In this document: positions 49,179-58,051 of the stretch, piece by piece
Numbering within the stretch: position 1 is the stretch's first letter
How the letters are laid out: every line of letters starts with the position of its first letter
NCBI RefSeq assembly: GCF_963662885.1
Contig: NZ_OY760059.1
Location: 310,001-374,000, forward strand
DNA from: an uncultured Pseudodesulfovibrio sp.
GTDB lineage: Bacteria; Desulfobacterota; Desulfovibrionia; Desulfovibrionales; Desulfovibrionaceae
Reading direction: 5' to 3'
DNA: 64,000 nt
Position numbers and translations under genes: made by a program
Notes under the pieces: model-generated
The model's input: only the letters and a program-made list of their open reading frames with translations
The model's database searches: none
Told to the model about the DNA's origin: nothing

Positions 49179-50272
49179 GCCGTGGCCTCCTTGCGCAGGA
49201 AAATACGTTCCAACTGCGGACGGTAGAGATGCTCCAGCGCGCCGGTAAACAGAATGACGAACCCCTGAATGGTCCAGATCATGTCCCGGGTGATGGCGGG
49301 CATCTCGAAGGCCAGCTCGGCCCCTCCCTGGAACAGCGCACCCATGAGCAACGAGGCGAGCACAATACCGGCGGGGTGATTGCGGCCCATGAGCGCGATG
49401 GCGATGCCCACGAACCCGCACCCGTTGGTGAAGTTGATGATCACCCGGTGCTGCTCGCCCATGAGTTCGTTCACGCCCATGAGCCCGGCCAGTGCGCCGG
49501 ACAGGAGCATGGAGACCATGATCGCCCTGGCCGGAGAGATGCCGCTGTACACGGCCGCCTCCGGGTTGCGGCCCACGGCGCGGATCTCGAAACCCCAGCG
49601 GGTGTGCCAGATGAACAGCCAGACGCCCACGCAGCACAGCAACGCGATGATCAGGGCCAGGTTGGCCGGCGAATGGGCCATCTTGATGCCCAGCGATCCG
49701 GCCAGTTCGTGCAGCTTGGGCATCCACGCGGACTGCGGGAACGGCGAGGTCTCGGGCAGCTGGGAGCCGGGCCGTTTGAGCCAGTCCACCAGCAGGAAGG
49801 TCATGACCGACGAGCCGATGAAGTTGAACATGATCGTGGTGATGACGATATGCGAGCCGCGTCTGGCCTGAAGATAGGCCGGAATGGCCGCCCAGGCCCC
49901 GCCGAACAGGGCCCCGCCGAGCACGGTCAGGGGCAGGACGGCCCAGAACGGCAGGTCGCCGAGATACAGGCAGACCAGCCCGATGCCCAGCCCGCCGAGA
50001 TACGCCTGGCCCTCGCCGCCGATGTTGAACAGGTAACAGTGGAAGGCCACGGCCACGGCCAGACCGGTGAAAATGAAATTGGTGGCGTAGTACAGGGTGT
50101 AGCCGATGGCCTCGCCGTAGCCGAACGCCCCGTAGACCAGATAACCGAACGCCTTGACCGGGTCCTGCCCCATTGCCAGGATGACCAGTCCCGAGACCAG
50201 GAAGGCGGTCAGCAGGTTCAGCGCCGGGATCAGCCCCGCGTTGACCCAGCCGGGAAGCTTGCTCTGCGCCAT
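49175..50272 (-). CDS. nucleoside ABC transporter permease 1
   Basis: Permease of 365 residues with about nine helices, partner of the following permease. It has LFNIGGEGQAYLGGLG and the coupling-loop AVGRNPEAAVYSGIS found in this importer group. Its start ATG at 50272 directly follows the ATPase stop. The pair should form the channel for nucleosides delivered by the BMP-type binding proteins encoded upstream. Confidence 0.9.
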   Translation of the reverse strand: MAQSKLPGWVNAGLIPALNLLTAFLVSGLVILAMGQDPVKAFGYLVYGAFGYGEAIGYTLYYATNFIFTGLAVAVAFHCYLFNIGGEGQAYLGGLGIGLVCLYLGDLPFWAVLPLTVLGGALFGGAWAAIPAYLQARRGSHIVITTIMFNFIGSSVMTFLLVDWLKRPGSQLPETSPFPQSAWMPKLHELAGSLGIKMAHSPANLALIIALLCCVGVWLFIWHTRWGFEIRAVGRNPEAAVYSGISPARAIMVSMLLSGALAGLMGVNELMGEQHRVIINFTNGCGFVGIAIALMGRNHPAGIVLASLLMGALFQGGAELAFEMPAITRDMIWTIQGFVILFTGALEHLYRPQLERIFLRKEATA

Positions 50273-51841
50273 CTATGCCGCCTCTCCGCTGTCCGGTGTC
50301 CCGGTGCAGCCCGCCATGAGCAGCCCCAGAGTCCGCTCGCTTGCGTCCCCTGCCGCCATCTCGCCCACGATGCGCCTGTCGAACATGACCACGATGCGGT
50401 CCGCCAAAGACAGTATCTCGTCCAGCTCGACCGAGACCAGGAGCACGCCCTTGCCCCGGTCGCGCAGTTCGATGAGGTGTTTGTGGATGAACTCGATGGC
50501 CCCGATGTCCACTCCGCGCGTGGGCTGCCCCACCAGCAACAGGTCCGGGTCGCGTTCCATTTCCCGGGCCAGGACGAGCTTCTGCTGATTGCCCCCGGAA
50601 AACCCCGTGGCCGGGAGGTCCGGGTCGGGCGGGCGCACGTCGAATTTGTCCATGTATTCGCGGCACAGCCCGCGGACCTTGGTCTGGTCCATGAGCACCC
50701 TGCCGTTCACGTCGCGCCCGGAGTGGTAGCCGAGGATCATGTTCTCGGCGGCGGTAAAATCCATGACCATGGCCGTGCGGTGGCGGTCCTCGGCCACATG
50801 GCCCACGCCCAGCCGGTGCATGCCCTGCGGGTCGATGCGCTTGCCCTGCCCGGCGATGACCTCGCCCTTGTACGAAATGGTCCCGGAGGACGGCGCGGCC
50901 ACCCCGGCCAGGACCTCCAGCAGCGCGGACTGGCCGTTGCCCGAGACCCCGGCCACGCCGAGTATCTCGCCCCGCCTGAGGGTCAGGGAAACATCCTTGA
51001 GCCGGTGCACACCCGCCTCATCCCTGAAATTCACCTTGTCCAGTTCCAGAAGAGGCTCTCCGGGCGCGGCTTCGGTCTTGTCCACCCGAAGCAGGACCTT
51101 GCGCCCGACCATCAACTCGGCCAGTTCTTCCTTGCTCGTCTCGGCGGTCCTGCGGTGGGCGACCATGGTCCCGCGCCGCATGATGGACACGGAGTCTGTG
51201 GCGGCCATGATCTCCCGCAGCTTGTGGGTGATCAGAATGACCGTGCGCCCCTGGCCTCGCAGGGTGTCGAGCATGGCGAACAGCCGGTCCGCCTCCTGGG
51301 GTGTGAGCACGCCCGTGGGTTCGTCCAGGATCAGGGTCTCGGCTCCCCGGTACAACGCCTTCAGAATCTCCACCCGCTGCTGCAGCCCCACGGGCAGGTC
51401 CCCGACAACCGCGTCCGGGTCCACCTCCAGCCCATAGTCGCGGCCGAGCCGCTCAAGCTCCCGGCGGGCGTGGCGCAGAGAGGTCTTTATCAGCCCTCCC
51501 TCCTCGGCCCCGAGGATGACGTTTTCGAGCACCGTGAACGGCTCCACGAGCATGAAGTGCTGGTGGACCATACCGATGCCCTGCCCGATGGCCTGGGCCG
51601 GACTGGAGATCTTCACGTCCCGGCCGTTGATGCGGATGCGCCCGCTGTCCGCCTGATAAAAGCCGTAGAGCATGCCCATGAGGGTGGACTTGCCCGCCCC
51701 GTTCTCGCCCACGATGCCGTGGATGGTCCCCCTGGCTACGGCCATGGACACGTCTCGATTGGCCCGAACCGGCCCGAAGGATTTGTTCAGTCCTATGAGT
51801 TCGACCGCCGGAGGGGCCGCGTGGTCGCCGGTGGCATCCAT
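50273..51841 (-). CDS. nucleoside ABC transporter ATPase, two NBDs
   Basis: Double ATPase of 522 residues. The first NBD has the Walker A GENGAGKSTLMG near residue 42, LDEPTGVLTP as Walker B, and LPVGLQQRVEI in the signature position. The second has GVSGNGQSALLEVL instead of a proper Walker A, signature FSGGNQQKLVLAREM and a Walker B of LLLVGQPTRGVD, without the catalytic Glu. A degenerate second site is normal in sugar/nucleoside importers. The ATG at 51841 is two bases before the stop of the binding-protein gene; an upstream frame extension is a shadow. Confidence 0.92.
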   Translation of the reverse strand: MDATGDHAAPPAVELIGLNKSFGPVRANRDVSMAVARGTIHGIVGENGAGKSTLMGMLYGFYQADSGRIRINGRDVKISSPAQAIGQGIGMVHQHFMLVEPFTVLENVILGAEEGGLIKTSLRHARRELERLGRDYGLEVDPDAVVGDLPVGLQQRVEILKALYRGAETLILDEPTGVLTPQEADRLFAMLDTLRGQGRTVILITHKLREIMAATDSVSIMRRGTMVAHRRTAETSKEELAELMVGRKVLLRVDKTEAAPGEPLLELDKVNFRDEAGVHRLKDVSLTLRRGEILGVAGVSGNGQSALLEVLAGVAAPSSGTISYKGEVIAGQGKRIDPQGMHRLGVGHVAEDRHRTAMVMDFTAAENMILGYHSGRDVNGRVLMDQTKVRGLCREYMDKFDVRPPDPDLPATGFSGGNQQKLVLAREMERDPDLLLVGQPTRGVDIGAIEFIHKHLIELRDRGKGVLLVSVELDEILSLADRIVVMFDRRIVGEMAAGDASERTLGLLMAGCTGTPDSGEAA

Positions 51842-51842
51842 G

Positions 51843-52832
51843 CTACTGGTCCATGATGTCGAAATAGTTGGTGACCTTGATCCGGCCCGCGATGATGTCC
51901 GCCTTGGCCCGATCCACGCGCGCCCGCATCTCCGGGGTGATGAGATCCTTGTTGTACTGGTCCAGCGAGTAGTCCACCCCGCCTTCGGCCAGCCCGAGCA
52001 GCCGGACGCCCGGCTTCCAGGTCCCATTCTCGGCATCGCGCAGGGCCTCGAAGACGGCCAGGTCCACGCGTTTGACCATGGAAGTCAGGACGGACCCGGG
52101 ATGCATATAGTTCTGGTTCGCGTCCGTGCCGATGGAAAACTTGTGCAGGTCGGCGGCAGTCTGGAGCACGCCCAGCCCGGAGCTGCCCGCGGCCTGATAG
52201 ATCACGTCCGCGCCCCGGTCGAACTGGGAGCGGGCCAGCTCGCCCGCCTTGATCGGGTCGCCCCAGGCCGCCGGGGTGTCGCCGGTCATGTTCTCGAAGA
52301 CCTGGATGTCCTTGTTCACGTACCGCGCCCCTTCCTTGTAGCCCAGGGCGAACTTGCGGATCAGGGGGATGTCCATGCCGCCCACGAACCCGATCTTGCC
52401 GGTTTTGGTCTTCATGCCCGCGATCATGCCCACCAGAAACGAGCCCTCGTGCTCCCTGAAGATCACGGACTGCACGTTGGGCTGGTCCACGGCCATGTCC
52501 ACGATGACGAACCGGGTGTCCGGGAACTGCGGGGCGATCTGCTCCAGAACCGAGGCATAGGAGAACCCGACCACGATGATCGGGTCAAAACCGCGCGCCG
52601 CAAAGCGCTGCATGGCCTGGGCGTACTGCGATTCGTTTGTCGGCGTGAACTCGTGATACGGAAGCCCCGACGTCTCCCTGAACTTTTCCGCACCGCGATA
52701 GGCCGCTTCGTTGAACGATCTGTCAGACTTGCCCACCTGATCGTAGAGCAAGGCGGGCTTGAAGGCGTAAGCGGTGCCGGAACACAGGATCAAAACCAGG
52801 AGCATGAGGGTGGGTATGAGCGAGCGGGGCAT
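51843..52832 (-). CDS. BMP-family nucleoside-binding protein, copy 1
   Basis: Periplasmic binding protein of 329 residues of the basic membrane protein (BMP/PnrA) family, which binds nucleosides. The signal peptide probably ends at AYA near residue 23. GKIGFVGGMDIPLIRKFALG and ENMTGDTPAAWGDPIKAGE are shared nearly word for word with the next gene upstream (53003-53995), so the two are a recent tandem duplication. The ATPase gene follows after one base. Its exact nucleoside preference is unknown. Confidence 0.9.
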   Translation of the reverse strand: MPRSLIPTLMLLVLILCSGTAYAFKPALLYDQVGKSDRSFNEAAYRGAEKFRETSGLPYHEFTPTNESQYAQAMQRFAARGFDPIIVVGFSYASVLEQIAPQFPDTRFVIVDMAVDQPNVQSVIFREHEGSFLVGMIAGMKTKTGKIGFVGGMDIPLIRKFALGYKEGARYVNKDIQVFENMTGDTPAAWGDPIKAGELARSQFDRGADVIYQAAGSSGLGVLQTAADLHKFSIGTDANQNYMHPGSVLTSMVKRVDLAVFEALRDAENGTWKPGVRLLGLAEGGVDYSLDQYNKDLITPEMRARVDRAKADIIAGRIKVTNYFDIMDQ

Positions 52833-52953
52833 GGATCCTCCACCAGAAGCGGAACCTGTCAGGTGCCGCCGGATTGTCGAAAAAGGGCCGGGACGCGGTG
52901 AGCGATGCTACCTCATACGCCCCGGCGAGCCAAGCGAACGCACGGCAGTAAAC

Positions 52954-52981
52954 CCGGCGGCCGAGCCTTGCCTGCCGCCGG
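52954..52981 (-). terminator. hairpin downstream of first binding-protein gene
   Basis: Perfect eight-base arms CCGGCGGC and GCCGCCGG, 21 bases after the 53003 stop on the minus strand, followed by GGGTTTAC. It may reduce readthrough into the rest of the operon so that the binding protein is made in excess. Confidence 0.5.
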
Positions 52982-53002
52982 AAAACCGTGCGAAAGAACC
53001 GG

Positions 53003-53995
53003 CTAGCGGTCCATGATGTCGAAGTAGTTGGTGACGATGATCTTGCCCGAGATGATGTCCGCCTTGGCCTGATCCACCTTGGCCTTCATCTCCGGGGTGA
53101 TCAGCGCCTCGTTGTACTTGTCCAGGGCGTAGTCCACCCCGCCATCGGCCAGGCCCAGGACCTTCATGCCGGGTTCCCAGTCGCCATTGCGCATGTCCTG
53201 CATGGCCTCGTACACGGCCAGGTCCACGCGCTTGACCATGGAGGTCAGCACGCTGCCGGGATGGATGTAGTTCTGGTTGGAGTCCACGCCGATGGAGAAC
53301 TTCTTGGCGTCGGCCGCGGCCTGCAGCACGCCCATGCCCGACCCGCCCGCCGCGGTGAAGACCACGTCCGCGCCCCGATCGAACTGGGAACGGGCCAGCT
53401 CGCCAGCCTTGATGGGGTCGCCCCAGGCCGCCGGAGTGGTCCCGGTCATGTTCTCGAAAATCTTGATATCCTTGTTCACATACTGCGCGCCCTCCTTGTA
53501 GCCGAGGGCGAACTTGCGGATCAGCGGCACATCCATGCCGCCCACGAACCCGATCTTGCCGGTCTGGGTCTTCATGGCCGCGATCATACCCACCAGGAAC
53601 GAACCCTCGTGTTCCTTGAAGACCACGGACTGCACGTTGGGCAGGGTCACGACCATGTCGATGATCACGAACCGGGTGTCCGGGAACTCCGGGGCGATCT
53701 TTTCGAGCGCCGAGGCAAACGAGAACCCGACCACCACGATCAGGTCGCTGCCCTTGGTCGCGAACCGGCGCAACGCCTGCTCGTACTGCGACTCGTTGGT
53801 CGGCTCGAAGTCCCGGTACTTGATGCCGGTCTCCTGCGAAAATTTCTCTGCGCCCATGTGCGCGGCCTGGTTGAACGACTTGTCGAATTTGCCGCCCAGG
53901 TCGTAGATCACGGCAGGATTGAGGGCCAATGCGTTGCCGGCGAAAAACGCCAGAACCAAGGCAACCACGGCGGGTATCATCAGCTTGCGGAACAT
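53003..53995 (-). CDS. BMP-family nucleoside-binding protein, copy 2
   Basis: Periplasmic BMP/PnrA-type binding protein of 330 residues; signal peptide up to about NALA at residue 24. The core is nearly identical to its neighbour downstream (51843-52832), with differences concentrated at the N-terminus, around DVVFTAAGGSG, and in the tail. It is the first gene of the long nucleoside operon. The ATG at 53995 has a GGGAGGG ribosome-binding site; the frame is open further upstream without support. Confidence 0.92.
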   Translation of the reverse strand: MFRKLMIPAVVALVLAFFAGNALALNPAVIYDLGGKFDKSFNQAAHMGAEKFSQETGIKYRDFEPTNESQYEQALRRFATKGSDLIVVVGFSFASALEKIAPEFPDTRFVIIDMVVTLPNVQSVVFKEHEGSFLVGMIAAMKTQTGKIGFVGGMDVPLIRKFALGYKEGAQYVNKDIKIFENMTGTTPAAWGDPIKAGELARSQFDRGADVVFTAAGGSGMGVLQAAADAKKFSIGVDSNQNYIHPGSVLTSMVKRVDLAVYEAMQDMRNGDWEPGMKVLGLADGGVDYALDKYNEALITPEMKAKVDQAKADIISGKIIVTNYFDIMDR

Positions 53996-54296
53996 GCATC
54001 CCTCCCAAACGGTTTCGCGGGAACTCCCCTGTTCCCGCCACAACAAACGCCAACCGGGCGGTTCGCACCCGCCCCCGCACCACATAGCGCGGCGGTATCC
54101 TACGCTATACTCCATCACCCGCTGAACGCCAACCGGAACATGGGTTCGACAGGCCGTTGCCGGGCGACTGGATTCGGCAGGATCCGGTCACGGGTTTGCG
54201 GGCTGATAGACCCGGATGCGACGGATGGCAGAGAGGAGACAAGAAACGCCCCGCGAAAGAGTTGCGCGGGGCGTTTGGGTCGATGACGTCAGGGAA
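53996..54296. promoter_or_regulatory. upstream region of the nucleoside operon
   Basis: No gene is seen. A perfect hairpin GCGGGAAC / GTTCCCGC (54017-54038) lies in the leader close to the ribosome-binding site of the binding-protein gene, where it could affect translation. The promoter itself is not evident. The terminator of the neighbouring gene occupies 54244-54276. Confidence 0.45.
54244..54276 (-). terminator. intrinsic terminator
   Basis: Perfect twelve-base arms AAACGCCCCGCG and CGCGGGGCGTTT with a nine-base loop; it ends the exported-protein gene that stops at 54297. Confidence 0.85.
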
Positions 54297-55085
54297 TCAA
54301 TTGAAAAGGTCGGAGATGGCGTTGCGGATGGACCCCTTGATTTCATCCTTGGTCGCTTCCTTGGCGTCCGTGCCGATCTCCTTGGCGTCGTCATCCAGCC
54401 CCATGTCGTTGTGGGTCTGCTGCTGCGAAGCCTGCGGCATCCGGGCCTGCTGGGCATTGGTTGGAAGCTCGTAATAGGCGGCGTCGAGGTTGCGCACGGA
54501 CACCTTGGCCAGGCGCATCTCGTCGCCGTAACGGAGGATGCCGCCGTAGCCCATTTTCTTTGCCTCATCCAGGGAGTCCTGGAAGGATTGGCCCATGGAC
54601 TGGGTCATGGCCTCACCCATGGCGATCCAGGCTTCGGTGATCTTCTTGATGTTGGAGTGGGTGGACAGGACCATCTCGTCGCGGCGCACGACCTTGCCGT
54701 CCTCGAAGACCACGGCATTGTAAACCTTCCCCTTGTACCCGGCGATGCTTTCGGTCTTGCCGGTCTTTTCGTAGCGCACCTCGTATTCGGGTTCGGACCC
54801 GCCGCCGAACATGGACGTCAGGCCGCTTCCCATGCCCGAGGCCATGGCCCCGATATCATAGACCTGGCACTGACCGGAATCGCAATTCACGGAATAGACC
54901 TTGCCGTTGGACAGCAGCGTGTAGGCAGTGGGCGAGGTGTCCATGCGCACATGCTGCGCGTCGCGGGTGCAGAGCGTGACCATGGTCCCATCGGTATACT
55001 TGTAGGTGGCCACGATGTCGGACGCGGCCAACGCGGCCATGGGTACGGCCAGGACTAGACATAATAAAAGGACGATCCTGCGCAT
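54297..55085 (-). CDS. exported protein of unknown function (DUF4412-like)
   Basis: Predicted exported protein of 262 residues with a signal peptide ending near AALA (about residue 20). The mature part is rich in beta strands (TYKYTDGTMVTLCTRDAQHV), resembling outer-envelope DUF4412-type proteins; a Gly/Met/Ser-rich low-complexity stretch GAMASGMGSGLTSMFGGG follows. The C-terminus is acidic and Gln-rich. The ATG at 55085 follows an AGGAG-like site. It is a single gene with its own terminator. Function unknown. Confidence 0.7.
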   Translation of the reverse strand: MRRIVLLLCLVLAVPMAALAASDIVATYKYTDGTMVTLCTRDAQHVRMDTSPTAYTLLSNGKVYSVNCDSGQCQVYDIGAMASGMGSGLTSMFGGGSEPEYEVRYEKTGKTESIAGYKGKVYNAVVFEDGKVVRRDEMVLSTHSNIKKITEAWIAMGEAMTQSMGQSFQDSLDEAKKMGYGGILRYGDEMRLAKVSVRNLDAAYYELPTNAQQARMPQASQQQTHNDMGLDDDAKEIGTDAKEATKDEIKGSIRNAISDLFN

Positions 55086-55467
55086 AATGTTTCTCCTCCC
55101 GATTCTCCCCTCGGTTGATCACGCTCCCGCGCGGCACAAAGCCGTTCTCGGTCCAACGATAATCATAAAAAAAGAAATATTTCAACGCATGAATACATAT
55201 TTGGATTTTGCCGACCAAGGAAACCGACCACCACAAGGGCAATCCCAGCCAAAGACACAATGCACCCATGTCGACGCCTCACGAAAAAAGGCTTCCCCTC
55301 GCGAGAGAGGAAGCCTTTGATATCGACGACTTTCAGGATACGGCCGGGATTCCCGCCATGGGAATCCGGCGCGCGGAGTCCTGATCGGAGCGGCGTTTCG
55401 AGTTCAAGAGAGAATCACCCGATTCCCCGCACTCGAACCGCTCCAGCAGCCCCTGGGAAACACTCGG
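55086..55467. other. intergenic region with terminator and two hairpins
   Basis: No gene is supported. The part near 55130-55210 is AT-rich. A terminator lies at 55284-55318. Between 55340 and 55444 are two further strong hairpins: GGATTCCC / GGGAATCC (55347-55354, 55361-55367 region) and a long imperfect stem GGAGCGG / CCGCTCC (55387-55393, 55438-55444) with inner TTCGAGT / ACTCGAA pairing. The long stem is not a tRNA: its inner part does not form the other arms. Confidence 0.5.
55284..55318 (-). terminator. intrinsic terminator
   Basis: Ten-base arms AAAGGCTTCC (55287-55296) and GGAAGCCTTT (55309-55318); six T (55289-55284) follow on the minus strand. It ends the oxidoreductase transcript. 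Confidence 0.8.
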
Positions 55468-56079
55468 TTAATACCCGACGGTAAAGCGCTCTCCGGTATG
55501 GGCGGGGTCTTCCAGTTCGTCCACCATGGCGATGGCGAAATCCTCGAAAGAGATGCTGGAACCGGCATCGGTGGCCAGCAGCTGATCCTTGCCCAGGCGG
55601 AAATTCCCTGTCCGCGCACCAGGGCCGAACACGGCCGACGGAGACAGGAAGGTCCAGTCGAGATCGTCGACGGTCTTGATGTATTCCAGAAAATCAACGC
55701 CCTTCGACGCCTCTGCCTTGTACTCCTCGGGGAAGTCCGGCTGATCGATCACCTTTTCTCCCGGCGCGACTTCAAGGCTTCCGGCTCCGCCCACGACGAG
55801 ATACCGCTTTACGCCGGAATCCTTCACGGCCTGGATAAGCTCCGCCGGATCGGTGTCCACGAAGCGTACCGCGCTGATCACGGCGTCATGTCCCTTCAGC
55901 AGGGCAGAGAGACTCTCCTTGTCATGAACGTCGCCCTTTACCGGGGTGACGCCATCAAGCTTGACGATTTTTTCAGGATGGCGGGCGATTCCCGTCACAG
56001 TATGATTGCGGGCAGTCAGTTCCTTCAAAAGTCTGGTTCCGACGTTACCGGATGCGCCTATAAGTGCTACAGTTGCCAT
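55468..56079 (-). CDS. NAD(P)-binding oxidoreductase (NmrA/SDR-like)
   Basis: Rossmann-fold protein of 203 residues, shorter than classical SDRs and like the atypical NAD(P)H-binding (NmrA/YwnB) group. The dinucleotide loop is ALIGASGNVGTRLLKEL at residues 4-20. The substrate is unknown; several relatives respond to redox or quinone stress. It is divergent from an HxlR-family regulator, a common arrangement for this family, which suggests that HxlR represses or activates it. Confidence 0.85.
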   Translation of the reverse strand: MATVALIGASGNVGTRLLKELTARNHTVTGIARHPEKIVKLDGVTPVKGDVHDKESLSALLKGHDAVISAVRFVDTDPAELIQAVKDSGVKRYLVVGGAGSLEVAPGEKVIDQPDFPEEYKAEASKGVDFLEYIKTVDDLDWTFLSPSAVFGPGARTGNFRLGKDQLLATDAGSSISFEDFAIAMVDELEDPAHTGERFTVGY

Positions 56080-56167
56080 AACGGCCTCCTAGGTATATTA
56101 ATTAGACGTAGTCAATTTTCTAGACCATAGCCAACCCAACGGTTCGTGACAATAAGTCAAATTTTAA

Positions 56168-56178
56168 TGACCAGGTCA
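56168..56178. promoter_or_regulatory. candidate HxlR operator
   Basis: TGACC-A-GGTCA, an inverted repeat with five-base arms, in the divergent region 40 bases before the HxlR start. A related GAC-N3-GTC motif occurs at 56104-56114. HxlR proteins often bind short repeats of this sort. Confidence 0.4.
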
Positions 56179-56217
56179 ACGCAAGATGACCTGCAAGATT
56201 CCCCCGGAGATACAACA

Positions 56218-56592
56218 ATGGAAGACAGCCTGCCCATATCTTTTGTCCAGCCCTGCCCCATAAGGGACGTGCTCGATCGCATCGGCGACCAATGGAGCTT
56301 GCTCGTGTTGCACTCGTTGTCCAAAGGAACACTGCGCTTCAATGAGCTGGTCCGCAACGTCGGAGACATCTCCAAACAAATGCTGTCCAAGACGCTCAAA
56401 CGGCTGGAAAAGGATGGTTTCGTCAAACGCACAATCTACCCGGAAGTCCCCTTGCGCGTGGAATACGAATTGACGGCCATCGGCAAATCCTTTCTCAAGC
56501 CCATGGCCGAGCTCATCCACTGGGCCAACGCGAATCATCAGGAAATAGTGCTGGCCAGAGAACACTACGAGAGCGCCAAACCGATTCGATAG
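56218..56592 (+). CDS. HxlR-family transcriptional regulator
   Basis: Winged-helix HxlR-type regulator of 124 residues. PCPIRDVLDRIGDQWSLLVL near residue 11 has the conserved cysteine followed by the first helices; LRFNELVRNVGDISKQMLSK is the HTH and LTAIGKSFL the end of the wing region. The cysteine near the N-terminus is the sensor residue in several relatives that respond to aldehydes or diamide. The ATG at 56218 has GGAG nine bases upstream and gives the normal length. It probably controls the divergent oxidoreductase. Confidence 0.88.
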   Translation: MEDSLPISFVQPCPIRDVLDRIGDQWSLLVLHSLSKGTLRFNELVRNVGDISKQMLSKTLKRLEKDGFVKRTIYPEVPLRVEYELTAIGKSFLKPMAELIHWANANHQEIVLAREHYESAKPIR

Positions 56593-56681
56593 AACAGGCA
56601 CGCGCAGAGCGCCCCGCCCTACCGATCAGACATTGCGTACGAACGGCTCCGTCGAGTCTCGGATAATCGCCATGACAGGAA

Positions 56682-56717
56682 AAGGCCTGACGAAGCAATC
56701 TTCGTCAGGCCTTGTTT
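56682..56717. terminator. intrinsic terminator between convergent genes
   Basis: Perfect thirteen-base arms AAGGCCTGACGAA and TTCGTCAGGCCTT around six bases, followed by GTTTT on the plus strand. It separates the HxlR gene from codA. Confidence 0.85.
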
Positions 56718-56767
56718 TCTGATGCGGTTTAAAGCGTACGGCTCGCGAACAAACCGGCCTGCGGAAC

Positions 56768-58036
56768 CTACCGGAAGTCCACCGGGAACGGGCCGTTGCC
56801 CAGGTCCACGGAGGCCTTGACCTCCGGCGTGACGGAGATGACGCGCCCGCGCCGGATGACGAAAAGCCGGGCCGGGTGCAGGCGCAGGGCCTCCATCCTG
56901 TCGGCCGCCTGGAGCACGACCATGTCGGCGTTGTTGCCCGGTGCCAGACCGTAACCGTCGAGGCCAAGGGTCTTTGCGCCGTTGACCGTGACCGCGTCGA
57001 ACAGGCTCTTCTGCTGGTCCACGCCGGTCATATGCAGGGCGTGGGCGCCCATGTGGGCCACCTCCAGCATGTCGTGCGTGCCCATGGGATACCACGGGTC
57101 CATGACGTCGTCGTGCCCCAGCGATACGTTGATGCCCATACCCATAAGCTCGGGCACGCGCATGAGGCCGCGCCGCTTGGGATAGGTGTCGTGGCGGCCC
57201 TGCAGATTCATGTTCACCAGCGGGTTGCACACGCAGTTCATCCCGGCCTCGGCCATGAGCGACAGGAGCTTGGAAACATAATAGTTGTCCATGGAGTGCA
57301 TGGAGGTCAGGTGCGAACCCGTGACCCGTCCTTGGAGCCCGAGGCGCTGTGTATGGTAGGTCAGGGCCTCGATGTGGCGTGAAAGGGGGTCGTCGGACTC
57401 GTCACAGTGCATGTCGACCATCAGGCCCCGGTCCGCCGCTATCTCGCAGAGAATCTCCACGGACTTGCGGCCCTCGTCCATGGTCCGCTCGAAATGGGGG
57501 ATGCCGCCGACCACGTCCACGCCCTTGTCCAGGGCGGTTTTCAGCAATGCCACGCCGTCCTTGCAGCGCAGCACGCCGTCCTGGGGGAAGGCAACCAGCT
57601 GGATGTCAATGAAGTCCTTCATCTCCTCTCGCACCTCGAGGAGCACGTCCACGGCCATGAGGGTCGGGTCCGTGGTGTCCACATGGGTGCGGATGGCCAG
57701 GTTGCCCTTGGTCACGGCCCAGGAGCAGAGCTTGAGGGCGCGCCGCTTGATGTCCTCGGCGGTCAGGTCGGGCTTGAGCTCGGCCCAGATCTGGATTCCC
57801 TCAAGAAGGGTCCCGGACCGGTTCAGGCGGGGGTTGCCCATGGACAGGGTCGCGTCCATATGAAAGTGGGACTCCACGAACGGCGCGGTGACCAGATACC
57901 CCATGGCGTCCACGGTCTTTTCGCTCTGGCCCTCGATGGCTGGAGCGATATCCAGAATCTTGCCGTCTGCGCAGGCGATGTCCGCCAGGTCTTTGCGGCC
58001 CGGCAGGCGGGCATTTTTCACGAGCAGATCCAGCAT
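56768..58036 (-). CDS. codA: cytosine deaminase
   Basis: Amidohydrolase-superfamily enzyme of 422 residues that deaminates cytosine to uracil. The first metal motif is ESHFHMDATL near residue 57, followed by HVDTTDP, MHCDESDDPLS with a metal-binding His, SHLTSMHSM and the late Asp in SLGHDDVMDPWYPMG, the hallmark CodA sequence. The ATG at 58036 has GGAG seven bases upstream. It ends the second nucleoside/base importer operon, placed 15 bases after the permease stop, so imported cytosine can be turned into uracil. Confidence 0.92.
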   Translation of the reverse strand: MLDLLVKNARLPGRKDLADIACADGKILDIAPAIEGQSEKTVDAMGYLVTAPFVESHFHMDATLSMGNPRLNRSGTLLEGIQIWAELKPDLTAEDIKRRALKLCSWAVTKGNLAIRTHVDTTDPTLMAVDVLLEVREEMKDFIDIQLVAFPQDGVLRCKDGVALLKTALDKGVDVVGGIPHFERTMDEGRKSVEILCEIAADRGLMVDMHCDESDDPLSRHIEALTYHTQRLGLQGRVTGSHLTSMHSMDNYYVSKLLSLMAEAGMNCVCNPLVNMNLQGRHDTYPKRRGLMRVPELMGMGINVSLGHDDVMDPWYPMGTHDMLEVAHMGAHALHMTGVDQQKSLFDAVTVNGAKTLGLDGYGLAPGNNADMVVLQAADRMEALRLHPARLFVIRRGRVISVTPEVKASVDLGNGPFPVDFR

Positions 58037-58051
58037 GGACAATCTCCGTGG

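Noticed and set aside
55387..55444. Possible tRNA with GGAGCGG/CCGCTCC acceptor-like arms
   Set aside because: The inner sequence folds into one long stem; no D-arm, anticodon arm or T-loop with TTC at the right distance.
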